DNA from: Flaccisagitta enflata
Lineage: Eukaryota > Chaetognatha > Sagittoidea > Aphragmophora
Assembly: GCA_965153355.1 (NCBI GenBank)
Contig: OZ231127.1
Coordinates: 32,054,001-32,118,000 of the forward strand
Reading direction: 5' to 3'
DNA: 64,000 bases
Part shown: positions 51,107-61,641 of the stretch, one piece after another
Layout: the number at the start of each line of letters is the position of its first letter
Position numbering within the stretch: the first letter of the stretch is position 1
Notes under the pieces: generated by a model
Seen by the model: the letters and a program-made list of their open reading frames with translations, nothing else
Database searches by the model: none
Told to the model about the DNA's origin: nothing
Made by a program: the position numbers and the translations under genes

Positions 51107-52540
51107 CAGAAGGCGCGAAGGTAACTTTGCATGGTGCACACGCATTGATGTGTGCGTGCCACCGAAGGCGCGAAGGTACCTTTGCATGGTGCACACACAT
51201 GAATATGTGCGTGCCCCAGATTGCGTGAAGGTACCTTTACATGGTGCACACGCATGAATGTGTGCATGCCCCAAAAGGCGCGAAGGTACCTTTGCATGGT
51301 GCACACGCATGAATGTGTGCGTGCCACATAAGGCGCGAAGGTACCTTTGCATGGTGCACAGGCATGAATGTGTGCCTGCCCCAAAAGGCGTGAAGGTACC
51401 TTTGCATGGTGCACAGGCATGAATGTGTGCCTGCCCCAAAAGGCACGAAGGTACCTTTGCATGGTGTACAAGCATGAATGTGTGCCTGCCACATAAGGCG
51501 CAAAGGTACCTTTGCATGGTGCACAGGCATGAATGTGTGCCTGCCCCATAAGGCGCGAAGGTACCTTTGCATGGTGTACAGGCATGAATGTGTGCGTGCC
51601 ACAAAAGGCGCAAAGGTACCCTTGCATGGTGTACAGGCATGAATGTGTGCGTGCCCACGAAGGCGCAAAGGTACCTTTGCATGGTGCACAGGCATGAATG
51701 TAAGCCTGCCCCAGAAGGCGCGAAGGTACCTTTGCATGGTGTACAGGCATGAATGTGGGCGTGCCACAAAAGGCGCGGAGGTACCTTTGCATGGTGCACA
51801 GGCATGAATGTGTGCCTGCCACATAAGGCGCAAAGGTACCTTTGAATGGTGCACAGGCATGAATGTGTGCCTGCCCCAAAAGGCGCGAAGGTACCTTTGC
51901 ATTAGGCTGGTTACTTGAAGGGTGAATTTGGCTCAAAATTCAAAATTCCTCCGCCATCTAACCATACATTCTAAGCGGCATTTAGGCAGTAAATCAGACA
52001 AGCAGAGGTCGGTATTTGATCAGGAAACTCGCACGGCAACACAATGGTAAAGTATATGAAAGCAATTTTACACCCATTGTAACTCTATAGTGTTGCCGTG
52101 CGGGTTAGCTTTCCAGATACCGATCTCCGCTGGCCTGTAGTGTATGGTTAGTTGGCTGAGGCGTTCTGAAATTTGACCACATTTGACCCTCTAGGTAGCC
52201 GCCCTACTTTGCATGGTGTACAGGCATGAATGTGTGCGTGCCACAAAAGGCGCGAAGGTACCTTTGCATGGTGCACAGGCATGAATGTGTGCCTGCCCCA
52301 TAAGGCGCAAAGGTACCTTTGCATGGTGCACAGGCATGAATGTGTGCCTGCCCCAAAAGGCGCGAAGGTACCTTTGCATGGTGCACAGGCATGAATGTGT
52401 GCCTGCCACAAAAGGCGCGAAGGTACCTTTGCATGGTGCACAGGCATGAATGTGTGCCTGCCCCAAAAGGCGCGAAGGTACCTTGGCATGGTACATACGC
52501 ATGCGTGTGCAAGCCCCAGAAGGCGCGAAGAACCTTTGCA
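51107..52540. repeat. 55-bp minisatellite, about 20 copies, split by a MITE
   Basis: The unit holds GGCGCGAAGGTACCTTTGCA, then TGGTGCACAGGCATGAATGT and GTGCCTGCCCCAAAA, repeating every 55 bp over 51107-51902 and 52207-52540. Because 55 is one more than a multiple of three, all three minus-strand frames stay open and each reads the same peptides in rotation (HIHACAPCKGTFAP). Several units are nearly identical, with gradual drift at the left end. Long frames here are most likely artefacts. Confidence 0.94.
51903..52206. mobile_element. hAT-like MITE with 8-bp target duplication
   Basis: Ends TAGGCTGGTTACTTGAAGGG and, inverted, TAGGGCGGCTACCTAGAGGG. It is flanked by CTTTGCAT at 51895-51902 and again at 52207-52214. 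Removing one copy and the element restores an uninterrupted minisatellite unit. Internal arms (CTAACCATACA, GCACGGCAACAC) also pair. An 8-bp duplication and TAGGG-type ends are typical of hAT elements. No transposase remains. Confidence 0.9.
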
Positions 52541-52699
52541 TGAAGAAGAAGAAGAAGAAGAAGAAGAAGAAGAAGGAGAAGAAGAAGAAGAAGAAGAAGA
52601 AGAAGAAAGAAAAAAGAAGAAGAAGAAGAAGAGAAGAAGAAGAAGAAGAAGAAGAAGAAGAAGAAGAAGAAGAAGAAGAAGAAGAAGAAGAAGAAGAAG
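52541..52699. repeat. (GAA)n microsatellite
   Basis: GAA array of about 160 bp with small interruptions, directly abutting the minisatellite. Confidence 0.95.
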
Positions 52700-53390
52700 C
52701 AGGAGAAAATGGAGAAAAAAAACAAGAAGAAAAAACAATACAGCACAGTAAAAAAAGAAACAAATTACAGAAAATGAAATAAGAAAAAGCAGAAAACGAA
52801 AAGTACACATTGGAGAAAAAAACTAAAAAATAAAAGAAGAAAGACAAAAAATTAGGCGCGCGCAGAAGAAGACAAATGAAGGCATGAAGGAAGTTGCGGC
52901 GGTGGACGAGAAGAGAGCAGGAAGGACAATGAAAAACGGAAGAAAGAGATTAAATGATTCGCTTTTGGGAGAAACCACGCAATATGGGCGAGACTGAGAA
53001 GTGGGGTCTGAAGTGTGTTTGTGAGGCAGATAAACGAACACCAGGATACCTGGCCGGGTGGATGAGAGAGTGCAGTGATTGTGCAATGTGCATGGAGTGG
53101 ATGGAGCTTCTAAGATAAAAGCGGGACAATTTTGGAAAAAAAAGGACAGCTTAAAAAAAAAAGAACAGCTAAAAAGAAAAGAAAGAAAACGGAGACGACA
53201 AGAAAGGAAATAGGCAATGGAGTGAAATGGAATTGATGGAGTGAGTTTACAGGTGAGTAGGCATAGAAAAGAAAAGTGGTAAGGTACGACCTCTTTTCTT
53301 CTGCTTCTTCTTCTCCCTTTTTTTCGAAGATTTATGTGCGAGCCCGAGATGCGACGAGTAATGAGGCGTACCGCAAACGACGATAGCTCT
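52700..53390. other. Purine-rich non-coding DNA
   Basis: A-rich on +. The minus-strand frame of about 208 codons across 52823-53449 is rich in F/S/L, as expected from opposite-strand purine bias, and shows no domain. Confidence 0.4.
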
Positions 53391-53510
53391 CTTTTCAGTC
53401 GCTTGCACACTGCTCTACACTCCCATACACCGTCTGATACTTCGTCCATTCTTCGGACTATTCGTGGGTCGATTCGTCCCTCGGTTTATCGAGCGATTGG
53501 TTACATGCTT
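53391..53510 (+). mobile_element. Degraded A-family left end
   Basis: TTTTCAGTCGCTTGCACACT followed by GCTCTACACTCCC and a loose TTCGTCC/TCGGAC array matches the A start TTTTTAGTCGCGTGCACGCG and CTCTACACCC. The right end is lost. Confidence 0.6.
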
Positions 53511-53955
53511 GTTTGTATCATCTAGCCGTTTATCGGATCTTGCGTTGCCTAGGCCGTGGATAGAAAATACCGTAGTTTCTATTCATAGCAGAAAGGCACA
53601 AAGGAAACTGTAAACATCCCAAAGGAGAGAATAAGCGAGTTGAGGAGCCTTGCTGCAAGACCAGAAAAGCCAAACTGAGAAGAGGAGCGGAATGTTAGTG
53701 GTACAAGACAAAGCCAAGCAGAGGACGAAAGGATGACAACTTTTTCAAAGCCTCATGACTGTTTCTCGGCTCAACCACGCGAATAAAGAAATAGACGAAC
53801 CTACTCATTAATATGAGCAGATACAATTGACGTGGGGTCACAAAATCGTTGCGGACGGGAGGGTGGCAGAGGCATGAAACCCCCATCCATAACACCCTCC
53901 ACCCCATGCTCTGTCACACACACACTGACAATCATTAATGAAGCATCAAGAAAAG

Positions 53956-54110
53956 CGTTTTTAGTCGCGGACACGCGACTCTACACCTTGCCGTGTCGGT
54001 AGGTCGGTCGGTCGGTCCGTAACAAATATTTCTAAAATTGCGATTGGTTTTCGCATTACTGCTCCTGCACAACCGTCCGCGACGGTATTGCCGTGTATCC
54101 GGCCTTGTTC
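53956..54110 (+). mobile_element. A-family hairpin element, subtype A2
   Basis: T-run plus AGTCGCGGACACGCGACT (53963-53980), CTCTACACCTTGCCGTGTCGG and a (TCGG)n array. GGTTTTCGCATTACTGCTCC follows, then inner GTCCGCGACG with one mismatch and GCCGTGTATCCGGCCTTGTT. Confidence 0.9.
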
Positions 54111-54194
54111 CACTTTTCGACTCGGTTCGGACCGACGAACCGATGGACAGACGGAAAAAGTTCCGTTTCTTTATGTTTCAATAATTTGAATAGT

Positions 54195-54246
54195 AAAAAA
54201 GTCTGAGCTATATAATATCATAGTATTATATAGCTCAGACTTTTTT
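54195..54246. repeat. Perfect 23-bp hairpin with a 6-bp loop
   Basis: Arms of 23 bp containing AGTCTGAGCTATATAATA and its complement enclose TCATAG. The T-run continues past the right arm to about 54251. It could be a tiny palindromic element or a small structured RNA, and no promoter is evident. Confidence 0.85.
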
Positions 54247-54476
54247 TTTTGTAGATATTCGACAAAAAAGAATCTTTCTTCCTTGGCCCATCCCAACTTT
54301 CCCAAGGCCTAGCAGTTAGAGCCTTCCGATGAGAAAGCCTATTTTGTTAAAATGCACTTCATATAGAGTGATTACTAAGATCAAGATAGGTAATTCTTTC
54401 AGAGTCATTGCAAGTGTGGCAGAATGACAAAAGTTTGTTTTCAAGATAGATAATGTTTTCATCCAAGCTAATACAG

Positions 54477-55022
54477 TACGATTGGAGCAAAAAAACTACC
54501 TAGACTGGAGGATAGATTTTAGGTATCTTTATTTTATTTGATGTATGAAAAAATGGAGATCTATGCTAATTAAAAGTTGCTTTATTGCTTGAATTTATTG
54601 GCTTCTCTCATTTGTCAACTTGTCACTTGACTTCATCAGAACTTCATTTTTCAATGTTCCAACCTAACTTATCAGATGGAGCAGAAAATCTTTTATCATT
54701 TAGAAAAAAAATCAACTAAATTGGACCATTTTTAATGGTTTTATGCCTGTTTTAAGCTTTGCCCAGATATTGATTTACATAATTATTCTTCTTGAAAAAT
54801 AGCTGTAAAAATCTTTAGCCCGCTCTGATGGGCTAGGTTAGACCGTTGAAAAATTAAGTCCTGATGAAGTCAAGTCACAAGTTGAAGTAAGCAAAAAGCT
54901 AACATATTCAAGCAATAGAGCAGCTTTTAATTAGCATAGATCTCCATTTTTTAAATAATCAAATGAAATTGAATCACCTAAAATCTATCCCCCAGTCTAG
55001 GTCGTCTTCGCTCCCATCGTAC
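54477..55022. mobile_element. Foldback MITE of about 545 bp
   Basis: GTACGATTGGAGC at the left end is inverted as GCTCCCATCGTAC at the right. CTAGACTGG, ATTTTAGGT, TGGAGATCTATGCTAATTAA, CTTGACTTCATCAG and CAACCTAAC pair across the element in order. Arms are about 240 bp and the loop about 60-80 bp. Confidence 0.85.
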
Positions 55023-55203
55023 CATACCATTTCCAAATGAGACAAGATAGCAACACCAGATTGAAGCCAAATAAAAGTACTTTCAAAGGGCTTCCAAACG
55101 GTCTAGAATTTTGATTACCTCGTTTCATAGATTTACAGATTTTTCATAGATTCATTGGCAAAAAAATATATATATATTCTAAATTGCGTCTTTTTTTTCC
55201 TTA

Positions 55204-55406
55204 GTTTTTAGTCGCGTGCTACGCGACTCTACACCCTGCTTTGTCGGTCTGTCCGGCTGTCCGTCCGTGTGTCCGTCACACTTTACTTTTTTGGGGTTTT
55301 TGGGATTTTTGGCTTCACTGCTCCTGCCAAAATGATCTGGTGACCTCAATTATGGCCCCTGCCCACCCGCACGCGACTGAGGTAGCCGTGTATCCGGCCT
55401 TGTTTT
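55204..55406 (+). mobile_element. A-family hairpin element, subtype A1
   Basis: T-run plus AGTCGCGTGCTACGCGACT (one extra T in the loop), CTCTACACCCTGCTTTGTCGG, a CCGT-type array and CACACTTTACTTTTTTGGGG. CTGCTCCTGCC and CCCCTGCCCACCC follow, then inner GCACGCGACT and GAGGTAGCCGTGTATCCGG. Same hairpin variant as the 58.6 kb copy. Confidence 0.92.
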
Positions 55407-55567
55407 GAACCGCGCGATTGGTCACTGAGTACATTGCACTTTCGCTCATTTTGCCCTTTTTGGATCTCATGTAAAGCCAAAACTATATCCTTCCTCACTC
55501 CCAAGCCGTATCCCACTGTCCCAGCCTTTGTTTCCTCTGCATTTTTCCCGTTCTGTTTGACCCTCGC

Positions 55568-56187
55568 TTTTTTGGGCAGCGGCCCCGAAGGGGCCGATGA
55601 CCTATGCTTTCACACATAGGGGAAATTTCTCCTCCTCCTCCTCCTCCTTCTTCTTCTCCGTCCCCCCCCCCCCTGCTCAAGGCCCAAATCCTAGTCTCGA
55701 GACCCAAATCCTAGCTTCGAGGCTAAAATCCCCGCTTCAAAGCTCAAATCCCAGCCTTGAGGCTCAAATCCCAGCCTCGAGGCTCAAATCCCAGCCCTTA
55801 GGTTCAAATCCCAGTCTCAAGGCACAAATCCCAGCCTTGAAGCTCAAATCCTAGCCTCAAAGCTCAAATACCAGCTTCCAAGCTCAAATCCCTGCCCCAA
55901 AGCTCAAATTCCAACCTCAAAGCTCAAATCCCAGCCTTGAAGCTCAAATATCAGCCTTGAAGCTGAAATCCCAGCCTTGAAACTCAAATCCCAGCCTCGA
56001 GGCTCAAATCCAAGCCTCAAGGCCCCAATTCCAGCCTCCAGACCCTAATTCCATCCTTGAGGCCCAAATAAAAACAGCATAGGTCATCGGCCCCTTCGGG
56101 GCCGCTGCCCCTCTAACCACCTCACACCCACATACACTCACATAGGGGCAACGGGTACCGCTGACCATCTAACGCTTTTGCGACTAT
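55568..56187 (+). mobile_element. B-family element, subtype B1
   Basis: T-run, GGGCAGCGGCCCCGAAGGGG, CCGATGACCTATG paired with CATAGGGG, then a (CTC/CTT)n and poly-C tract. About 19 units of the 20-bp array (GGCTCAAATCCCAGCCTTGA type) follow. The right terminal repeat is exactly inverted, with a complete tail. Together with 33843-34425 it defines B1. Confidence 0.93.
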
Positions 56188-56235
56188 CTCATTTATAACC
56201 TTCTCTCCAATATTTGACCCGCTTGTGAACTTTGG

Positions 56236-56460
56236 ACTTTCTTCTTCTTCTTCTTCTTCTTCTTCTCCTTCTCCTTCTCCTTCTTCTTCTTCTTCTTCTT
56301 CTTCTTCTTCTCCTCCTCCTCCTCCTTCTTCTTCTTCTTCTTCTTCTTCTTCTTCTTCTTCTTCTTCTTCTTCTTCTTCTTCTTCTTCTTCTTCTTCTTC
56401 ATCTTTTTCTTCTTCTTCTTCATCTTCTTCTTCTTCATCTTCTTCTTTTTCTTCTTTTTC

Positions 56461-56492
<32 letters not shown>

Positions 56493-56580
56493 TTCTTCTT
56501 CTTCTTCTCCTTCTTCTTCTTCTTCTTCTTCTTCTTCTTCTTCTTCTTCTTCTTCTTCTTCTTCTTCTTTTCTTTTTCTT
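56236..56580. repeat. (TTC)n microsatellite
   Basis: TTC array of about 345 bp with TCC and TTTTTC interruptions, beginning about 50 bp after the B1 tail. Long S-, L-, F- or K/E-rich frames are artefacts. Confidence 0.95.
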
Positions 56581-56935
56581 CTTCTATTTTCTTTATCTTT
56601 TTTTCGTTTCGTTTTTTGTTGGTCATTCATCTTTTTTTACATCCCATGACCATCACTTTGACAAACAATGAGATTGCCATTAAAACTGACCTCAAGGGGG
56701 CCATTCCTCGGTTTTTTACTTTTTTTCTCCACGTTCACTAAATATATTTGACCTCTCTCTGAGTTTCTTCTTTTAGTTTTCGTTGTTTGCCGTTGTCCAA
56801 CTGATTGAATGAATTCGTTTTTCACGATTGATTCTTATTCTCTTTTTTCTCCCTCTACCTCTTCCCTCACTGCTTCTCATTGGGCTGTCTGCCCGTGTAG
56901 CCGTCTAACTGCTTTTCTGTTCAGTAGTCTGTTCG

Positions 56936-57049
56936 ACTGTCTGTCAACTCCTCCTGTCTGTCAACTCCTCCTGTCTGTCAACTCCTCCTGTCTGTCAACT
57001 CCTCCTGTCTGTCAACTCCTCCTGTCTGTCAACTCCTCCTGTCTGTATG
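56936..57049. repeat. 17-bp minisatellite
   Basis: TGTCTGTCAACTCCTCC repeats almost perfectly about six to seven times. The period is not a multiple of three. Confidence 0.95.
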
Positions 57050-57054
57050 CCATT

Positions 57055-57168
<114 letters not shown>

Positions 57169-57239
57169 CTTACACCTGACCACGCCTCGCCCAATTTTTG
57201 TCCAAATCCGTTTCTGCCTTAGCGTCCATTTTCTTCATG

Positions 57240-57278
57240 CCACCGCCACCGCCACCGCCACCGCCACCGCCACCGCCG
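57240..57278. repeat. (CCACCG)n short tandem repeat
   Basis: About six CCACCG hexamers, the only G/C-rich microsatellite in the window. Confidence 0.92.
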
Positions 57279-58366
57279 CTCAGAGGTCGTGGCTGACCCT
57301 CAGTTTGACCCAAACGTCATTCTGGGTTTGCCAGGCAGCACGTCTGCTGGACCTAACGGACCCCCAGGGCTCGAAGGGGTCACGGTTTCTAGAGGAAGGA
57401 CATCTCCTTTCTTCTGCTAAACCAGCCCCTGAGATTCGCCAGGAGACATCGTTTATGCCCCTTCTTTGTTTTTCTTCTTCCTCTTCATTCCTTTTCATCT
57501 TTTAATTCTTTTTTTTTTTTCTGTTTCCTGCTCGCTTTTTTTTTTTGGTTATTAACGAGCACAGCCTTACCTCGATCAGTCTTTGTAAAAACACCAAGTT
57601 GTGGATTATTTTTTCTGTAAAATGCATTGACATTGTACTAAAATCATGACTAACACATCCGGTTTCTGTCGTGAGGGGATCATATAGCTGATTGACATTA
57701 GAAATTAGATCAGGCAGGACCGTTTCTGTCATGAGGCAGTGGTGTCCAGTAACTAACGAAAGCGTTATGAACCGACAAGCAATGAGGCAAAGTTGGCCAA
57801 CACATATCATTATGGATCAACAAACAAGCGACTGAAACGTGAGTTTCCGGTGAATATTTCTATTTGCATCGAGTCTATCACAAATCGGCGATAACCAAGG
57901 GCTTAAAACCAATGACAAGCGACAACCGACGTCCTCGGCAAAGACGACAAAAAAGCTATGGACTGAGATAAGCTGCGTTCATTCTACGTTTTAGAATCCA
58001 TACTCACTTCCACTGCGCATGAACACTGCCAGGTTCAGTCAATGGCCTTCGAGTGGCGCTTATCTGGGTCCCTGTCAACCAGCTCGAGCATTTCGCTACT
58101 TTTCACATCTCTTCTCCTCTCTTCTCCTCTCTTCTCTTCACTCTCCTTCTTCTCTTCTACTTATCTCCTATTCCTCCTTTCCTGATTTTCTCAGCCTAAG
58201 CCTTGCTTTCGTAGTAGATATAACCATCACTCTCTCCTCTCTTTATTATCCTTCCTTACGATTGTCAGCAATTCTTTCCTTTGCGACTGTAGCATCTTAC
58301 ATTATTTGATCCCGCAATCATATACCCTTTGTTTTCTTTGTATGAATGAATCCGCAAAAAATGAAA
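57279..58366. other. Non-coding, no gene recognised
   Basis: Unique sequence. A short segment at 57325-57390 reads like a few collagen-type G-X-Y triplets in one frame but is too short to call. TCTTCTCCTC repeats lie at about 58108-58145. Confidence 0.35.
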
Positions 58367-58508
58367 ACCAGGCCGGATGCACGGCAGGACACTCGCGGAC
58401 GGTTGGGCAAGGGCATTAATGCAAAAACCACCTGCAATTCAAAAATGTTACCGAGGGACCGACCGACACGGCAAGGTGTAGAGTCGCGTGTCCGCGACTT
58501 AAAAATCT
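58367..58508 (-). mobile_element. A-family hairpin element, subtype A2
   Basis: On +, CAGGCCGGATGCACGGCAGG, inner CACTCGCGGAC, GGTTGGGCAAGGGCATTAAT and GACCGACCGACACGGCAAGG lead to the hairpin AGTCGCGTGTCCGCGACT and TTAAAAA. Confidence 0.88.
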
Positions 58509-58634
58509 TGCCGTCATTCCCACATGCCCACTCTCTTCAAATGCCACGATTTTCGTTAAGATCCACTGCCCGCATGATTCCTGCCTCCCGTCACCCATGT
58601 TTTAGAATCTCCTTCGTGATGTTGTCTGAAACTG

Positions 58635-58848
58635 GTTTTTAGTCGCGTGCTACGCGACTTTACACCCCGCTTTGTCGGTCTGTCCTTCAGTCCGTCGGTC
58701 CGACCGTCGGTCCGTCACACTTTACTTTTTCGGCGTTAATGGGGGCTTTGGCCTTATTGCTCCTGCCCAAATTTTCCACTGGCCTAAATTATGGCCCCTG
58801 CCCACCCGCACGTGACTGGGGTAGCCGTGTGTCCGGCCTTGTTTTTTT
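58635..58848 (+). mobile_element. A-family hairpin element, subtype A1
   Basis: T-run plus AGTCGCGTGCTACGCGACT, TTACACCCCGCTTTGTCGG and a TCCGTCGG array. ATTGCTCCTGCCCAAA and CCCCTGCCCACCC precede inner GCACGTGACT and GGGGTAGCCGTGTGTCCGG. It lies only 130 bp from the oppositely oriented A2 copy. Confidence 0.92.
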
Positions 58849-59116
58849 TATCAGCCATCATGTCTACCCCTTTCCCTCACTCCTTTCCTCTCTTTTCTCT
58901 CTTTCCTTACTCCCAACTGCTCATTCATCTTCCTCCTCTCCTCGTTTTTTGTTCTCCTCTCATTTCCTTTCCCTCTTCACTCCCTGCAGCAAATCCCTTT
59001 CCCATGTTCATCTCCAATTTTCTTTTATCTTCCTCCTCTCTTCCATTTGTCTCTTGAAAATAATGAGTACCGACATTTTCATTGATGCCACCAAGTGAGG
59101 AGTGATAAGTCAAGAG

Positions 59117-60355
<1,239 letters not shown>

Positions 60356-60766
60356 AATTTACCACGTTAGTTTTTAAAGGCATGTAAGAGACTGACAGAG
60401 AGACCGACCGACAGCTGTATTTTTCAGAAAATGATAAAATGATAAATGCAGAAAGATAGAAATGTATCAACGTTGTGAGTTTTTGTGCGCGCGCGTGAGT
60501 GTCGTCAGCTTCTGAGTTGTCTTAAACGTGAAACAGTAGCTGTGCGAGGATTGACAGACAGCTTAGAAAATGACAGTCAAAAGGAGAAGGAGATACACCG
60601 CCTGAGGATAGAATGGGACGCCGGATACCCGATAAGTGGGAACCCCGTTAAGTCCCACAAGAGGGAGAAAAAGGGAAAATATATTTGAAAGATACAACAC
60701 AGACATAGATTCCGCAACATACAAGCACTCAACACTACGAATACGCTCATGAACGCATACACATAC

Positions 60767-60939
60767 AGTTAAGCTTCACAAGAGCGCATTCCAAGGGACT
60801 GGGCTAAATTATGCCTAATAGTGAAGCTTCCCTATTGCCAATATAAAATAAACTACAAAATATCACATGGGACTGCAAGTTGTATGCCTTATAGGCGGGC
60901 ATTCCTTATTAGCGGGTGCGCTCTAGTGAAGCTCTACTG
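60767..60939. mobile_element. pogo/Tigger-like MITE, TA-flanked
   Basis: The left end CAGTTAAGCTTCACAAGAGC and the right end, inverted, CAGTAGAGCTTCACTAGAGC are closely matched. Each is bounded by TA (60765-60766 and 60940-60941). CAGT ends with TA duplication are characteristic of pogo-group Tc1/mariner elements. At 173 bp it is non-autonomous. Confidence 0.8.
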
Positions 60940-61095
60940 TACTATCAAACAAACTCAAGTCTCACTCTCACATGAACACATGAACGTATCGAGTAAATGC
61001 AGTTACAAATTAAGGCATGCCTTGCAACGGTAAATTCACATCACCTGAATTTACGTTTACATGATCACTTCGTGAGTGACTTCAGGACATGACGT

Positions 61096-61641
61096 TGATT
61101 TTTTGGGCAGCGGGCCCGGATGGGATTGATGACCCATGCTTTCAGTGAAACTTCTCCTTCTTCTTCCTCTCCTCCTGCTCCTTCTTCTCCTCCTCCTGCT
61201 CCTTCTTCTCCTCCTCCTGCTCCTTCTTCTCCTCCTCCTGCTCCTTCTTCTTCTTCTCTGTCCATCCACCACCCCCACTTTTAGGCTTTAATCCCAGTCT
61301 CGCAGCCAAAATCCCCGCCACGAGGCTCAAATCCGTGCCTCTAGGCCCAAATCCTTGCCCCGAGGCCCAAGCCCTCACCTTCAGGCCTAAATATCAACCC
61401 CAAGGCCCAAATCCCAACCTTAAGGCCCAAATCCTAGCCTTGTGGCCCAAATCCCAGTCTCGAGGCCTAAATTTCAGTCTTGTGGTCCAAAGCCCAATCT
61501 AAATCAACCCCTTAGACTATATAGTACATCATGATTCTCCATGCTACCAAGCATTGGTCATCAGTTCTTTTGGGGCCACTGCCCCTCTTACCATCTCATC
61601 CCTACAGGTACCGCTGACCATTTATTGCTCTTGCGACTTTT
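61096..61641 (+). mobile_element. Degraded B-family element, subtype B1
   Basis: T-run, GGGCAGCGGGCCCGGATGGG, TTGATGACCCATG, a (CTCCTGCTCCTTCTT)n-like tract and a weak 20-bp array (GGCCCAAATCCCAGTCTCGA type). GGTCATCAGTTCTTTTGGGG and CCACTGCCCCT form the worn right repeat. The tail has GGTACCGCTGACC and TTGCTCTTGCGAC. Confidence 0.82.
61142..61260. repeat. 15-bp CTCCTGCTCCTTCTT minisatellite inside the B element
   Basis: Four to five units with a period of 18 bp (CTCCTCCTGCTCCTTCTT), replacing the simple CTT tract seen at this place in other B1 copies. Confidence 0.85.

Noticed and set aside
52823-53449. 208-residue minus-strand frame
   Set aside because: F/S/L-rich product opposite a purine-rich strand, no domain, overlaps a decayed A element.
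57325-57390. Collagen-like G-X-Y triplets (GLPGS, GPNGPPGLEG)
   Set aside because: Only a few triplets, interrupted, with a stop soon after and no flanking exons.
57502-57810. 102-residue minus-strand frame (MICVGQLCLIACRF)
   Set aside because: Mixed composition but short, no recognised family, and ends in poly-K from a T-rich tract.
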